From Chrysochromulina tobinii (lineage: Eukaryota > Haptophyta > Prymnesiales > Chrysochromulinaceae), in assembly GCA_001275005.1 (NCBI GenBank), contig JWZX01003121.1:1-34293 (forward strand): a DNA stretch of 34,293 bases, in the 5' to 3' direction. The stretch's first letter is position 1, and the number at the start of each line of letters is the position of its first letter. A program made the translations under genes and the position numbers. Positions 26,876 through 34,293 of the stretch are shown piece by piece. The notes below the pieces were generated by a model. That model did no database searches, was not told the origin of the DNA, and saw only the letters and a list, made by a program, of their open reading frames with translations.

Positions 26876-29085
26876 ATGCGGCGAGGAAGCAAGAGCAAGG
26901 TCGCAGCGACCGGTAAGAATGGCAAATCTTCGCGTGCCACGCCGACGCCGTCTTCGGGCAACGGCGTCAAACGCAGCCGGCAGGCCGCACTCGATGAAGA
27001 GCTCGACAGTGGAGACAGCGGCGATGAGGAGGCTGCACAGCACGCAGCAATGCTTGCTGGCGAGGCGGAGGACGACGAGGAGCTGAAAGAGTCCGCTGAG
27101 GAACGTCGCGTACGGCTCGCCAAGGAGATGATCGCTGCCATGGACGCTGCCGCCGCAAGGCGCCGCGAGGGCGCCGCCGACGTAAGCGGTGTGGCACGTG
27201 GCGCTCATGCCGACGAGATCGCGCAGGAGCTCGAGGAGGACGCGATGCGTCGTGCGGGCCAATATCGCTTCTTGGCGGCCGAGCAGCTCCGGGGCGTCCA
27301 ACTGGACCCGAGTGCATCGCGCGTCTTCCGTGGTCCTCGGCTCAGTGCCACGAGCGTCGCGGTGGCACCCGATGAGAGCTTCGTCGTGTGTGGTTGCAAG
27401 GACGGCGCGCTCGTCCGATGGGACTTGCAGTCTGGCGCGCGAACCAAGCTGCTGGGCGGTCGCGCCACTGCCCTGCATGGTGCCAGAGCCGGCGGCGGCG
27501 GTGAACATGGCGACGGCGCTGGCACGTCGAAAGGGAACAGCGATCAGACCGGCCATCTGTCGGACGTACTCTCAGTGGTAGTGAGTGCCGACAGCCGGCT
27601 GATTGCCTCTGGTGGTCGCGATGGCGCCATCCTGCTGTGGGACTGCCGCACGTCGCGCGTGGTGCACCAGATGCGAGGGCATAAGATGCCGGTGAGCGCC
27701 CTGTCCCGGCGGCGGGACGCGGATGGTCCCGAGCTATACTCGGGCTGCGATGACCGGACGGTGCGCGTGTGGGACGTTGAGCAGCGTGGCTACGTCGAGA
27801 CGCTCTACGGCCACCAGGAGCCCATCTGCGCCCTCGACGCGTTGTGCGAGCACCATCTGCTCTCGGGCAGCGCCGACCGCACGGTCCGTCTGTGGAAGGT
27901 CGATGAGGAGACACAGCTCGTCTTCACCCATGGGCACACGGCACCCGTCGATTGCGTCGCTATGTTGCATGCTGACGCCTTTGTCAGCGGCTCGCAGGTG
28001 CGCACCTTCACACGTCCATTCACACGTCCATCCACACGTCCATTCACACGCACACGCGCCGCCGGCTCGCACGCTCGCGCAGCCATGGCCCACCTGCCCA
28101 CGCCCGCCGCGTCCATTCACACGCGTCCATTCACGCACTCCCTGCGCTCGCCATCGCCCGCGTCACCTGCACGCGCTCCCTGCGCACGCCAACTTAGCCG
28201 CCGCCACCTACGCCACGCCCCATTCGGCCGGACGCGCCTATAGCGCCTTTAAAGAAAGGCAGTTGCTGCTGACCTGGGCTGGCTGGGCTACCTGGGCTAC
28301 CTGGGCGCACGTGCGGCGAGCGGCGCCTCCAGTGACGAGCCCACATCACAACCTCTAAGAAGTCCCGACCCGAGGTAGCACTCGTGGCTTGACGAGCCTA
28401 GTTACACGAGGAGAGCGCGCGCCGCACACGGCGCCACGGCCACTGCCGCCGCCATGGCCACTGCCGCCGCCACGGCCACTGCCGCCGCCACGAGGCGGGC
28501 CTGCCTCCGAACCCTCCCTCCGACTCCTCACCCGCTGCGCCCTCAGCCCATGTCCTGACGCTGGTCGTGCCGTTCCGTGCTCAGGACGGCTCGCTCACGT
28601 TCTGGTCGGCGAAGCGCAAGCGACCGCTCGTCACACAGAAGCTCGCGCACGGCCTCGCGCCGTGGGGTGGTCCATGTTGGCTCACCGCGCTCGCGGCGCC
28701 GGCGTACTCGGACGTGGTCGTCTCGGGCTCGTGCGATGGCCATCTGCGCTTCTGGCACTGCGACGAAACCGAGCGTAAGCTCACGCCGCTGCTCTCGACG
28801 CCCCTGACCGGCTTCGTCAACGGCCTTGCGCTCGCGCCGAGCGGCAAGTTCGTTGCTGCCGCTGTCGGCCAGGAGCATCGGCTGGGCCGCTGGTTCAAGA
28901 TCAGCGAAGCGCGTAACTCGGTCGTGATCGTGCCGTTGCCCGCGCCGCTGCACATCAAGCCGCGCCTTGGGTCACGGCTGCAGGGCGGGAGCCGCAGGCG
29001 GCCGGGCGCCCTGGATGGGGACGAGGAGGAGGACGTACGAGAGGACGACGAGGACGACGAGGACGACGAGGCCGAGGACGACTGA
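26876..29085 (+). CDS. RRP9: U3 snoRNP WD40 protein RRP9/U3-55K (two exons, ~540 aa)
   Basis: Exon 1 26876-27997, exon 2 28585-29085; phase 0. The N terminus is basic then acidic (KRSRQAALDEELDSGDSGDEE), with a helical segment ending EDAMRRAGQYRFLA before the propeller. WD40 blades follow: TSVAVAPDESFVVCGCKDGA, then LSDVLSVVVSADSRLIASGGRDGAILLWD, GHKMPVSAL with DDRTVRVWD, YVETLYGHQEPICALD, SADRTVRLWKV, and exon 2 DGSLTFWSAKRKRP and SGSCDGHLRFWH. The order and the YVETLYGHQ blade match RRP9/U3-55K, which binds the box B/C of U3 snoRNA for pre-rRNA processing in the nucleolus. The splice rebuilds the blade FVSGSQ|DGSLTFW. The C-terminal tail is an Asp/Glu run. The chosen ATG (agcaATGC) begins MRRGSKSK. 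Confidence 0.88.
27998..28584 (+). other. 587-bp intron of RRP9 with minisatellites
   Basis: The donor is CAG|GTGCGC and the acceptor GTGCTCAG|GAC. Inside are three tandem arrays: a 12-bp unit around 28007-28053 (ttcacacgtcca type), a 9-bp tgggctacc type around 28270-28300, and an 18-bp cactgccgccgccacggc type at 28441-28494. The splice is supported by WD40 continuity on both sides. Confidence 0.85.
28441..28494. repeat. 18-bp minisatellite, three units, intronic
   Basis: The units cactgccgccgccatggc, cactgccgccgccacggc and cactgccgccgccacgag differ at one to three positions. They lie about 90 bases before the RRP9 acceptor. Confidence 0.85.
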
Positions 29086-29829
29086 CGCGCAAAGGTGCAG
29101 AGTGCATTCGTGAGCATTCCTAATTAGTGATCCTGAGCATTCATAACTAGGGATCCGAAGCATTCCTCACGATCGTGCTCTGTGGAGGGCGCGCGCAGGT
29201 GTTGCGGACACCTAATGCGGAGCGAGCAGCGACCCCGACCGGCGGCGAGCGTCGCGCGGGTCTCGCGGGGCGGCCGGCCCGGCCGGAGAAGAGAGAATCG
29301 GATACGATGTTAAGACACAGTCACCGTACTGCGACCGGTATGTGCAATGTGTTTCGTCTCTGACTCAGTCTCGGTATGACACAGCGCACGGCACAGCGCA
29401 CACGAGCGAGCACACCTCTCTACCTCAGAGCTCAGTCTCGACTCGCACGGAGTCGAGCCACCTCACGGCAGAGCGTCACACACACATCGATGCTGATGTC
29501 ATGTCCCTCCTCTCTCGTTGTTACATGGATACATCCCGTCCACCGGTCCCTCACGCCACGCGCGGCATCGTCATCCGTCGCGCGGCCGTCCTCGACCCGT
29601 CCCCGCGGCAGCGCGCACACATAACGACTTCGGAAGCGACTCACGAGTCGCGTCGGACGTCAGTCGTCACACCGCACCCCTCTGGCACCGCACGCCCGCA
29701 CGACACGTCGCGTCGGCAACCGTTCGGTACACGTTGACGACACGCCACAGACCACGCACCAAGCCGCCCAACAAGGTCAAAGTCCAAGGACGCTCTTACG
29801 GGCGACGCGTATTGCACAGGACGATACCT
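29086..29829. other. Convergent intergenic region with small repeats
   Basis: Between RRP9 (plus) and the BRO1 gene (minus). At about 29100-29170 the word agcattc recurs four times with different spacers. At 29365-29440 ctcagtctcg occurs twice. A plus-strand frame runs from here deep into the BRO1 gene, but it is antisense to it. No RNA gene recognised. Confidence 0.45.
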
Positions 29830-31647
29830 TTATTCCAGCTCCTCCGGTGGCACTGGTTTGGCTCGGCCGGCGTTGCCCCCAGCGGGAATGCGCTTACATG
29901 GAGGCAGCGAGTCGATGGGCGGTGGCTCATACTCCCAATATGGACCATCTGGAAGGTGCTCACGGTATGCTTCTGCGTACTCCTTCTCGACACTCGCGTG
30001 CAGGCGCCCAAAGTGATCATGCACGATGGGCGGTGCGTGGGTGCGGCAGGTCTCGAGCGCGGCGCCTGTGAGTCGTCGGCCCTCGGCGAGCCGAGCGAGC
30101 TGATGGCCGTACTCGTTCACGCGCTCGAAGACCGCGTCCGCATTTATCCGGTGCGTCTTGGCCGCATGCTGCTGAGCCAGCCCACCGAGCAGAAGCCGAT
30201 TGGCCTCAATGACCGCGAGCCATTCGGAGCTGAAGCTGCGAAACGGACGCTTGTTGGTGCGCCGGATCTGCTCAGACACCTCCTCGAACATGGACGCGCA
30301 CTCGGCCGCAAGTTTCTCGAGCATCTCTGGCTGCGCCGAGTTTTCCTCGCGTATCTTGAGATACAGGGCCTTTTGGGCCTGCGCGAGCATCAGGCCGCTC
30401 AGGATGCTGACCGTATCGCCGCTCAGGTCCTCGCAGCCGTGCCACGGGCCTTCCTGCTGGCTGACCTCGGCGAGCTTGTCCAGCGTGAACGCCGCCTGTT
30501 GATAAAGTTTGAACGCGTCCTTATGTGGCTTCCCGTTGGCCAGGTCGGCGAGCGAGGCGGCTAGGTTGAAGAGTGCGCATGCGAGCTCGTAACCCCACGA
30601 CGAGGTGGGCGGCTGCTCGTGGCCGGTGAACGCATCCGTCCATGCGAGCCGAGGCAAGTCCGAGGATGCCCTTCGCAAGCCACACGCCGCATCCGCCGCC
30701 GCTGCAAGGGTGTAATAGCGACCGCACAAGTTGCGACGATCGACCACGCCAGCGCCTTCTGTGGGGGCAGCCACGAAGTCATCCGCAATCTTCCTCAGAC
30801 TCTCGCGAAGGGCATCGCACTCCTTGGCTTTGGTAAGGGCCTCGGCTTCGTTCGCGGGCTGGCCGGCAGGGCTGCCGAAGGGCATCGAGCCGAAAGGCGA
30901 GCCGAATGAGGCCCGGCTCGGACGGCCGCCGACTGCCGGGGCGGGCGAGGTACCGGCGGTAGCAGCCGAACGCGAGGTACCGGCGTCCGCCGAACGAATG
31001 AGAGGTGCAAGGCACAAGCGGCTCCGAGGTACCTTGAGGCTGAAGCTGAGCATTCCGTGCGAGGACACGTACCAACGGGCGTTTGCGCGCCAGCGGGTGG
31101 CCCGCCAGCGCCACCGAGCGAGCTGCGCCCCGAACAAAGCGACAATGGTGATCGCCACGTAAGGCGCCAGCGCTAGGACGAAATCGCACATGAAGGCGTA
31201 CATCGCGTGCGTATTCGGGCTGACTCCCCAGAGCAGCACAGCGCACATGACAGCAAGGACGGCGCGTGCCTGTTCTTGGGAGGACCGCCAGCGCCACTGA
31301 GCGAGCTGCAAAGCGGCAACTGTGCCCGCGACGTAAGGCGTAAACGCGAGAACGCGACTGCGCACGAAGGCGTACATCGCGTGCGTAGTCGGGCTGACTC
31401 CCCAGAGCAGCACAGCGCACATGACAGCAAGGACGGCGCGTACGGCGCGTGCCTGCTCTTGGGAGAGCTGCGTCGCGGGGACGGCGGGTGCGGCCCTTGA
31501 CGCGGATGCGGTGGCAACAGGCGCTGAGAAACCGCTGTCTGGCCGCCCGCGCGCGGGCGAATGCGCGGGTCGGCTGAGCGGCGGAGCCGGAGGAGCCGCA
31601 GCCGCAGCCGGGCTAGCTCGCGCTGGAAAAGGTAACCTCGGAATCAT
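29830..31647 (-). CDS. BRO1-domain protein with N-terminal duplicated membrane hairpins (~605 aa)
   Basis: The frame ends in TAA at 29830. From about residue 260 it is a BRO1 domain (ALIX/Bro1/HD-PTP fold): RRNLCGRYYTLAAAADAACG, then LPRLAWTDAFTG (the F.W.DAF motif), SWGYELACALFNLAASLADL, KDAFKLYQQAAFTLDKL, and further helices to RPFRSFSSEWLAVIEANRL. BRO1 domains bind ESCRT-III CHMP4/Snf7 at endosomes. Upstream are two near-identical 60-residue units, each with hydrophobic segments (AVLAVMCAVLLWGVSP and a following span), then SPAPAVGG and an FGSPFGSMPFGSP linker. A membrane-anchored BRO1 protein is inferred; typical ALIX is soluble. The start is uncertain: ATG 31647 (MIPRLPFPARAS) lies inside the EF-hand frame, and the frame is open to 31782. 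A joint gene with the EF-hand exon is possible. Confidence 0.75.
   Translation of the reverse strand: MIPRLPFPARASPAAAAAPPAPPLSRPAHSPARGRPDSGFSAPVATASASRAAPAVPATQLSQEQARAVRAVLAVMCAVLLWGVSPTTHAMYAFVRSRVLAFTPYVAGTVAALQLAQWRWRSSQEQARAVLAVMCAVLLWGVSPNTHAMYAFMCDFVLALAPYVAITIVALFGAQLARWRWRATRWRANARWYVSSHGMLSFSLKVPRSRLCLAPLIRSADAGTSRSAATAGTSPAPAVGGRPSRASFGSPFGSMPFGSPAGQPANEAEALTKAKECDALRESLRKIADDFVAAPTEGAGVVDRRNLCGRYYTLAAAADAACGLRRASSDLPRLAWTDAFTGHEQPPTSSWGYELACALFNLAASLADLANGKPHKDAFKLYQQAAFTLDKLAEVSQQEGPWHGCEDLSGDTVSILSGLMLAQAQKALYLKIREENSAQPEMLEKLAAECASMFEEVSEQIRRTNKRPFRSFSSEWLAVIEANRLLLGGLAQQHAAKTHRINADAVFERVNEYGHQLARLAEGRRLTGAALETCRTHAPPIVHDHFGRLHASVEKEYAEAYREHLPDGPYWEYEPPPIDSLPPCKRIPAGGNAGRAKPVPPEELE
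31104..31286. repeat. Tandem duplication in the BRO1 gene, copy 1
   Basis: This unit repeats at 31287-31469. About 70 bases (31197-31267 against 31371-31441) are identical except one base, while the rest has diverged, with small indels of multiples of three. Each unit encodes about 60 residues with membrane-like helices. Confidence 0.9.
31287..31469. repeat. Tandem duplication in the BRO1 gene, copy 2
   Basis: Second unit of the duplication starting at 31104. It carries an extra 9-bp tacggcgcg step at its end. The frame is kept across both units. Confidence 0.9.
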
Positions 31648-32437
31648 ATCTCTGTGGAGCTGCTGGGGCGGCCGATGGTCGCCACGCATACCATGGTCCG
31701 GCAGCAGGAGGAATGGGCGCCGGTGGCTGCGCACGTGGCTGTGATGATGACTGAAGCACAGAGGCCGCGGCGGCACTAGCAAATGCAGCAGGTGGGTGTT
31801 GTTGGCTCAGCGGCACATTTTGGTTCGGCGCGGGGGGGGCTGGCCAGGATGAGCGCCCTGAGGCTGCCGAAGCCGCAGGTGGACCCGTTGCTGGACCCGT
31901 CGAACGCCTTGCTGGACTCGTCGCAGATCGCCGTGCGCCGCTTGTGTGTGTGTGCCACAGTACCTCATAGTCATACTTCGTCAACTTCCCCGTAGGCAAG
32001 CGAATGCCGAGGCGCGTCAACTCACGTTTGTACTCCGCGATCGTGCTTGGCGGGATGAGTGCCAGGCGCCGAGCATTCAGTTCATCCAGATCTCCGTGGA
32101 GTCTTTGATCGCTGAAGGACCGCAGCCCGGCACCGCCGGCGGCCACCACATCAGGCTGCTTGATCAGGCTCGCCCAGCGACCGTCGAGCTCAACAAGATG
32201 TTTCACTTCGATCGTGGGTCGTGCCGGGCCCGGAATTTGCTTTGCAAGGACCTCGGCAAGATTGCGCCCCGCTTGAGGCGGAGCAAAGAGCACGCCATCT
32301 CGGAGGCAGAGCAGATCGCTGACGAGTTTGATGAACTCATCGAAGTCAAACATGCCATCTCCGTTATCGTCGTACAGCGTCACCACGGACACGACATTTA
32401 GTTCCACCTCGTACGCAGACCTGCGCCAAGGAGGCAT
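31613..32437 (-). CDS. EF-hand protein with Pro-rich tail (274 aa), overlapping the BRO1 gene
   Basis: I chose ATG 32437 (MPPWRRSAYEVELN); the frame is open to 32563, so an upstream exon is also possible. One canonical EF-hand loop lies near residues 22-35: YDDNGDGMFDFDEFIKLV, with Asp/Asn/Asp ligands, central Gly and a closing Glu. EF-hands usually pair, so the partner may be in an unseen upstream exon. The middle (RPTIEVKHLVELDGRWASLI, then YKRELTRLGIRLPTGKLTKYDYEVLWH) looks ordered but is not recognised. The last 100 residues are Ala/Pro/Ser-rich (QPRAQPPAPIPPAAGPWYAW). The stop at 31613-31615 lies 35 bases inside the proposed start of the BRO1 frame. Calcium binding is inferred from the loop. 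Confidence 0.68.
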   Translation of the reverse strand: MPPWRRSAYEVELNVVSVVTLYDDNGDGMFDFDEFIKLVSDLLCLRDGVLFAPPQAGRNLAEVLAKQIPGPARPTIEVKHLVELDGRWASLIKQPDVVAAGGAGLRSFSDQRLHGDLDELNARRLALIPPSTIAEYKRELTRLGIRLPTGKLTKYDYEVLWHTHTSGARRSATSPARRSTGPATGPPAASAASGRSSWPAPPAPNQNVPLSQQHPPAAFASAAAASVLQSSSQPRAQPPAPIPPAAGPWYAWRPSAAPAAPQRYDSEVTFSSAS

Positions 32438-32581
32438 CAACTCACAGTTGCACAGGGGTCGTGCCTCGTTTGCGTCCCACGCGGAGAGAGGACGGCCCAC
32501 GAACGAGAGTCTCTCTCGAGGCAGACAGAGGGGGGGACCACGCGCACGGCCCGGACAACCCAAGCACAGTCTCGTGTGAAC

Positions 32582-32604
32582 CGAATTCTAAACATTGGCT
32601 GTGA
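32582..32604 (+). repeat. Dispersed repeat, copy 2
   Basis: cgaattctaaacattggctgtgaa matches the copy near 22429 with one mismatch, in the same orientation. A further ttggctgtga sits at about 32685-32694. Confidence 0.7.
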
Positions 32605-32746
32605 ACCTGTGCTAATTTAACACTCTCGACGGTACGAGGACCCAGCGCGGGTTCCTAACAGTTGGTTCCTACCGGTACCCGTATGTTGGCTGTGACCTGT
32701 GACCTGTGCGGGAAAGCGCGAATCATGGCGCGAATCAGCGTGCACA

Positions 32747-32798
32747 ATGGTATCAATCACGCATTAAGTACAAAATGGTATCAATCACGCATAAGTAC
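32747..32798. repeat. 28-bp tandem direct repeat (two units)
   Basis: atggtatcaatcacgcattaagtac (32747-32771) and atggtatcaatcacgcataagtac (32775-32798) differ by one base deletion and are separated by aaa. A trailing cgcataagtac occurs again at about 32876-32886. Confidence 0.85.
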
Positions 32799-32946
32799 AC
32801 GTTCACGTTAAATTGCCATCTCGGCAAGACGCACAGCCACAGGTCCCGTGGAGACACAACGTGGGAGGCGCAGAACGCATAAGTACAGAGTAAACTCAAT
32901 TATGAGACATAAAGTTAGAGAGAAACCGTGAACGAACGCGAGACGA

Positions 32947-33921
32947 TCATACGAGTATCCGGCCGGCGCATGACGAGGCGGTGCGCGCCAGCCCAGCCAC
33001 CGTTGGTGTTGGATTGCGATTGGCCGTAGCTTCATATCGCTCGGGTGCCCAAATAAGGCCGACTCCAGTCCCTTGAGAAAGCTGCGCTCGATCATCTACG
33101 GACATCAAACGCGCCCACGGACGCATGGGTGCCCGCGGCAAGCCACGCAAGGCAATGACTGGCGACTCACCATTGATGGAGAAGACCAGGGTACCCGCAT
33201 CGTGATCCACGCCCACCTCTACGTCAACGACTCCTTTTGAGCCGCCGGCAGGCTCGCTGACGCTGTACATTTGATGTGTCGCCCAGCCAAAACTTGCGGG
33301 TTGTGGGCCTGACTGTGCCCCATTGCGGACCTTGCCATCACTGTCACGGGTCCACCGAAGCAAGCGGCCGGACTGCATGTGCAAGCCCCAGCCCACACGC
33401 GAATCCGCGTCGCACACGCCAATACAAGCACGTCCAGCTCGTCCATCGCGCTGCTCGACACGCAGAACAAAGGAGCACTTTCCCGACGGCGGAAGTAGAG
33501 AGCCTGCCGCCCATGCATCCAGCCCAGACTCACGCACGAGCAGGTCACCATGGGTGACACGGTGGCGCTGTGTAAGAGATGAATCCCAAGCCAAGTGGAT
33601 TAGCTGACGTGGTAAACGACGGCGCGACGTGGATGGCTGAGGCGATTCGCCAGGCGCTTGACGGAGCACCCTCCGCATGCGACGTCCAATCAACCCCGGA
33701 AGCTCGCGGATGGGCGGCAAACGATGTGCAGATTTGCGCGCCTGGAGTAATACTTGGTCGCGGATTTCTCGCAAAGGTCGTGCCCAACGCCTTCGCGCGG
33801 AGGCGGATGGGCTGCGCGAGCGCGTGGCCGCACTGGACGAGCCGGGTGCGATAGAGGCGCCGCGCGTGGATGCCGCACTACCGGAAGACGACCTGGACTG
33901 ATGGCGCAAAAAGCGAGGCAT
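32947..33921 (-). CDS. SPRY/B30.2-like domain protein (324 aa)
   Basis: The frame ends in TGA at 32947; I chose ATG 33921, though an in-frame ATG also exists at 33984. From about residue 125 the pattern fits a SPRY-type beta sandwich: GDLLVRESGLDAWAAGSLLP, then CSFVLRVEQRDGRAGRACIG and VCDADSRVGWGLHMQSG, followed by VVDVEVGVDHDAGTLVFSIN with G, and RAPMRPWARLMSVDDRAQL. The D.d.gtl.fs.NG and g.rVGw core elements are typical of SPRY, a protein-protein interaction module. The first 100 residues are Arg/Ser-rich and low in complexity, and the opposite strand there encodes a heptad-like frame, so the true N terminus is uncertain. No signal peptide or catalytic motif. The partner is unknown. Confidence 0.65.
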   Translation of the reverse strand: MPRFLRHQSRSSSGSAASTRGASIAPGSSSAATRSRSPSASARRRWARPLREIRDQVLLQARKSAHRLPPIRELPGLIGRRMRRVLRQAPGESPQPSTSRRRLPRQLIHLAWDSSLTQRHRVTHGDLLVRESGLDAWAAGSLLPPSGKCSFVLRVEQRDGRAGRACIGVCDADSRVGWGLHMQSGRLLRWTRDSDGKVRNGAQSGPQPASFGWATHQMYSVSEPAGGSKGVVDVEVGVDHDAGTLVFSINGESPVIALRGLPRAPMRPWARLMSVDDRAQLSQGTGVGLIWAPERYEATANRNPTPTVAGLARTASSCAGRILV

Positions 33922-34293
33922 GAGGCGAATCGATGACGAATTGCGCCGTGACGGGCGCTTTCTGGAACGAACAACCAAGCACATACATAAATTCAGTCAG
34001 TGCTCTCGTGACCGAGCAGTACGCGCCGGCTACGGGGGCGGAGGGCGGGCGGGCAGCCACGAGCGCGCTTCGACTTGTCCGTTGTCCCAGCTCCATTTGC
34101 CGAGCTCCCAGGTGCCCGCTTCCGTACGTCGTCACTCGTTACCTCGTCACCTCGTCACTGACAGAAACGTCACAGCCGTGCGTGTGCTCATCGAAACTGT
34201 GAGAGATGGGGTGACGTGGGGTTTCCTATCCTTTTTGGGGGGGGTTTCCTATCGGATACGTATCCTGATGTATTCCGATGTATCCTGCATGTA
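33922..34293. other. Terminal intergenic stretch with a palindrome
   Basis: 5' flank of the SPRY-like gene to the window edge. Near the end, gtttcctatc occurs twice (about 34221 and 34243), followed by a 12-bp palindrome ggatacgtatcc (34254-34265) and gatgtatcc-type repeats to 34289. No gene seen. Confidence 0.5.

Larger units (their letters stand above)
32438..32946. other. Intergenic with repeats
   Basis: 5' flank of the EF-hand gene and 3' flank of the SPRY-like gene. It includes dispersed repeat copy 2 (32582-32604), a ttggctgtgacctgtgacctgtgc stretch at about 32684-32708, and the 28-bp tandem repeat at 32747-32798. No gene is recognised apart from a possible upstream extension of the EF-hand frame to 32563. 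Confidence 0.5.

Noticed and set aside
29518-30564. Plus-strand frame of 348 aa
   Set aside because: The protein-like part is antisense to the BRO1 domain, whose helices are recognisable on the minus strand.

Overview
The window looks like nuclear DNA of a GC-rich unicellular alga with a red-type secondary plastid, most likely a haptophyte or a similar lineage. Four observations support this. Genes carry GT-AG introns or are long and intronless. Several predicted proteins begin with a signal peptide followed by a plastid-type transit motif with Phe near the cleavage site. The protein families are eukaryotic: U3 snoRNP RRP9, La-domain, BRO1, NIPP1-like FHA, GT61 and a plastid RH3-type helicase. 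Intergenic DNA carries microsatellites and palindromes but no operons, Shine-Dalgarno-led genes, CRISPR array or rRNA. The lineage call is inference; no marker gene for a species is present.

Layout. From 0.5 to 5.1 kb three minus-strand genes all look plastid-directed: an 81-residue small protein, a stand-alone SRP54 M-domain-like protein with a polyserine leader, and a two-exon RH3-type DEAD-box helicase whose GUCT domain is split by a 285-bp intron. From 5.4 to 6.8 kb lies a tandem-FHA protein. From 7.5 to 12.0 kb lies a 1507-residue IQ-motif protein on the minus strand, divergent from a two-domain GT61 glycosyltransferase fusion (12.3-14.7 kb). From 15.4 to 18.1 kb lies a La-domain (LARP) protein with an apparent C-terminal membrane segment. 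After a 1.4-kb gene-poor, CpG-rich stretch come an EMB8/YheT-type alpha/beta hydrolase (minus) and, head to head with it, a coiled-coil protein of unknown function (plus).

From 22.05 to 23.93 kb is a repeat- and palindrome-rich gap with two weak reading frames. It is followed by a three-exon ankyrin/WW protein, a small basic unknown, a histidine phosphatase (minus), RRP9 (two exons, plus), and then three minus-strand genes: a BRO1-domain protein with duplicated membrane hairpins, an EF-hand protein that overlaps it by 35 bp, and a SPRY-like protein.

There is no pathway cluster in the bacterial sense. Two neighbourhoods have a common theme: the plastid gene-expression and targeting group at 0.5-5.1 kb, and the EF-hand/BRO1 pair at 29.8-32.4 kb, which recalls the known ALG-2 (EF-hand)/ALIX (BRO1) partnership of the ESCRT system. 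Candidate novelties are the M-domain-only SRP54 relative, the EF-hand/BRO1 overlap with membrane-anchored BRO1, the membrane-tailed LARP, and the GT61 fusion. Splice sites and start codons were chosen by eye from consensus and domain continuity and have no transcript support.
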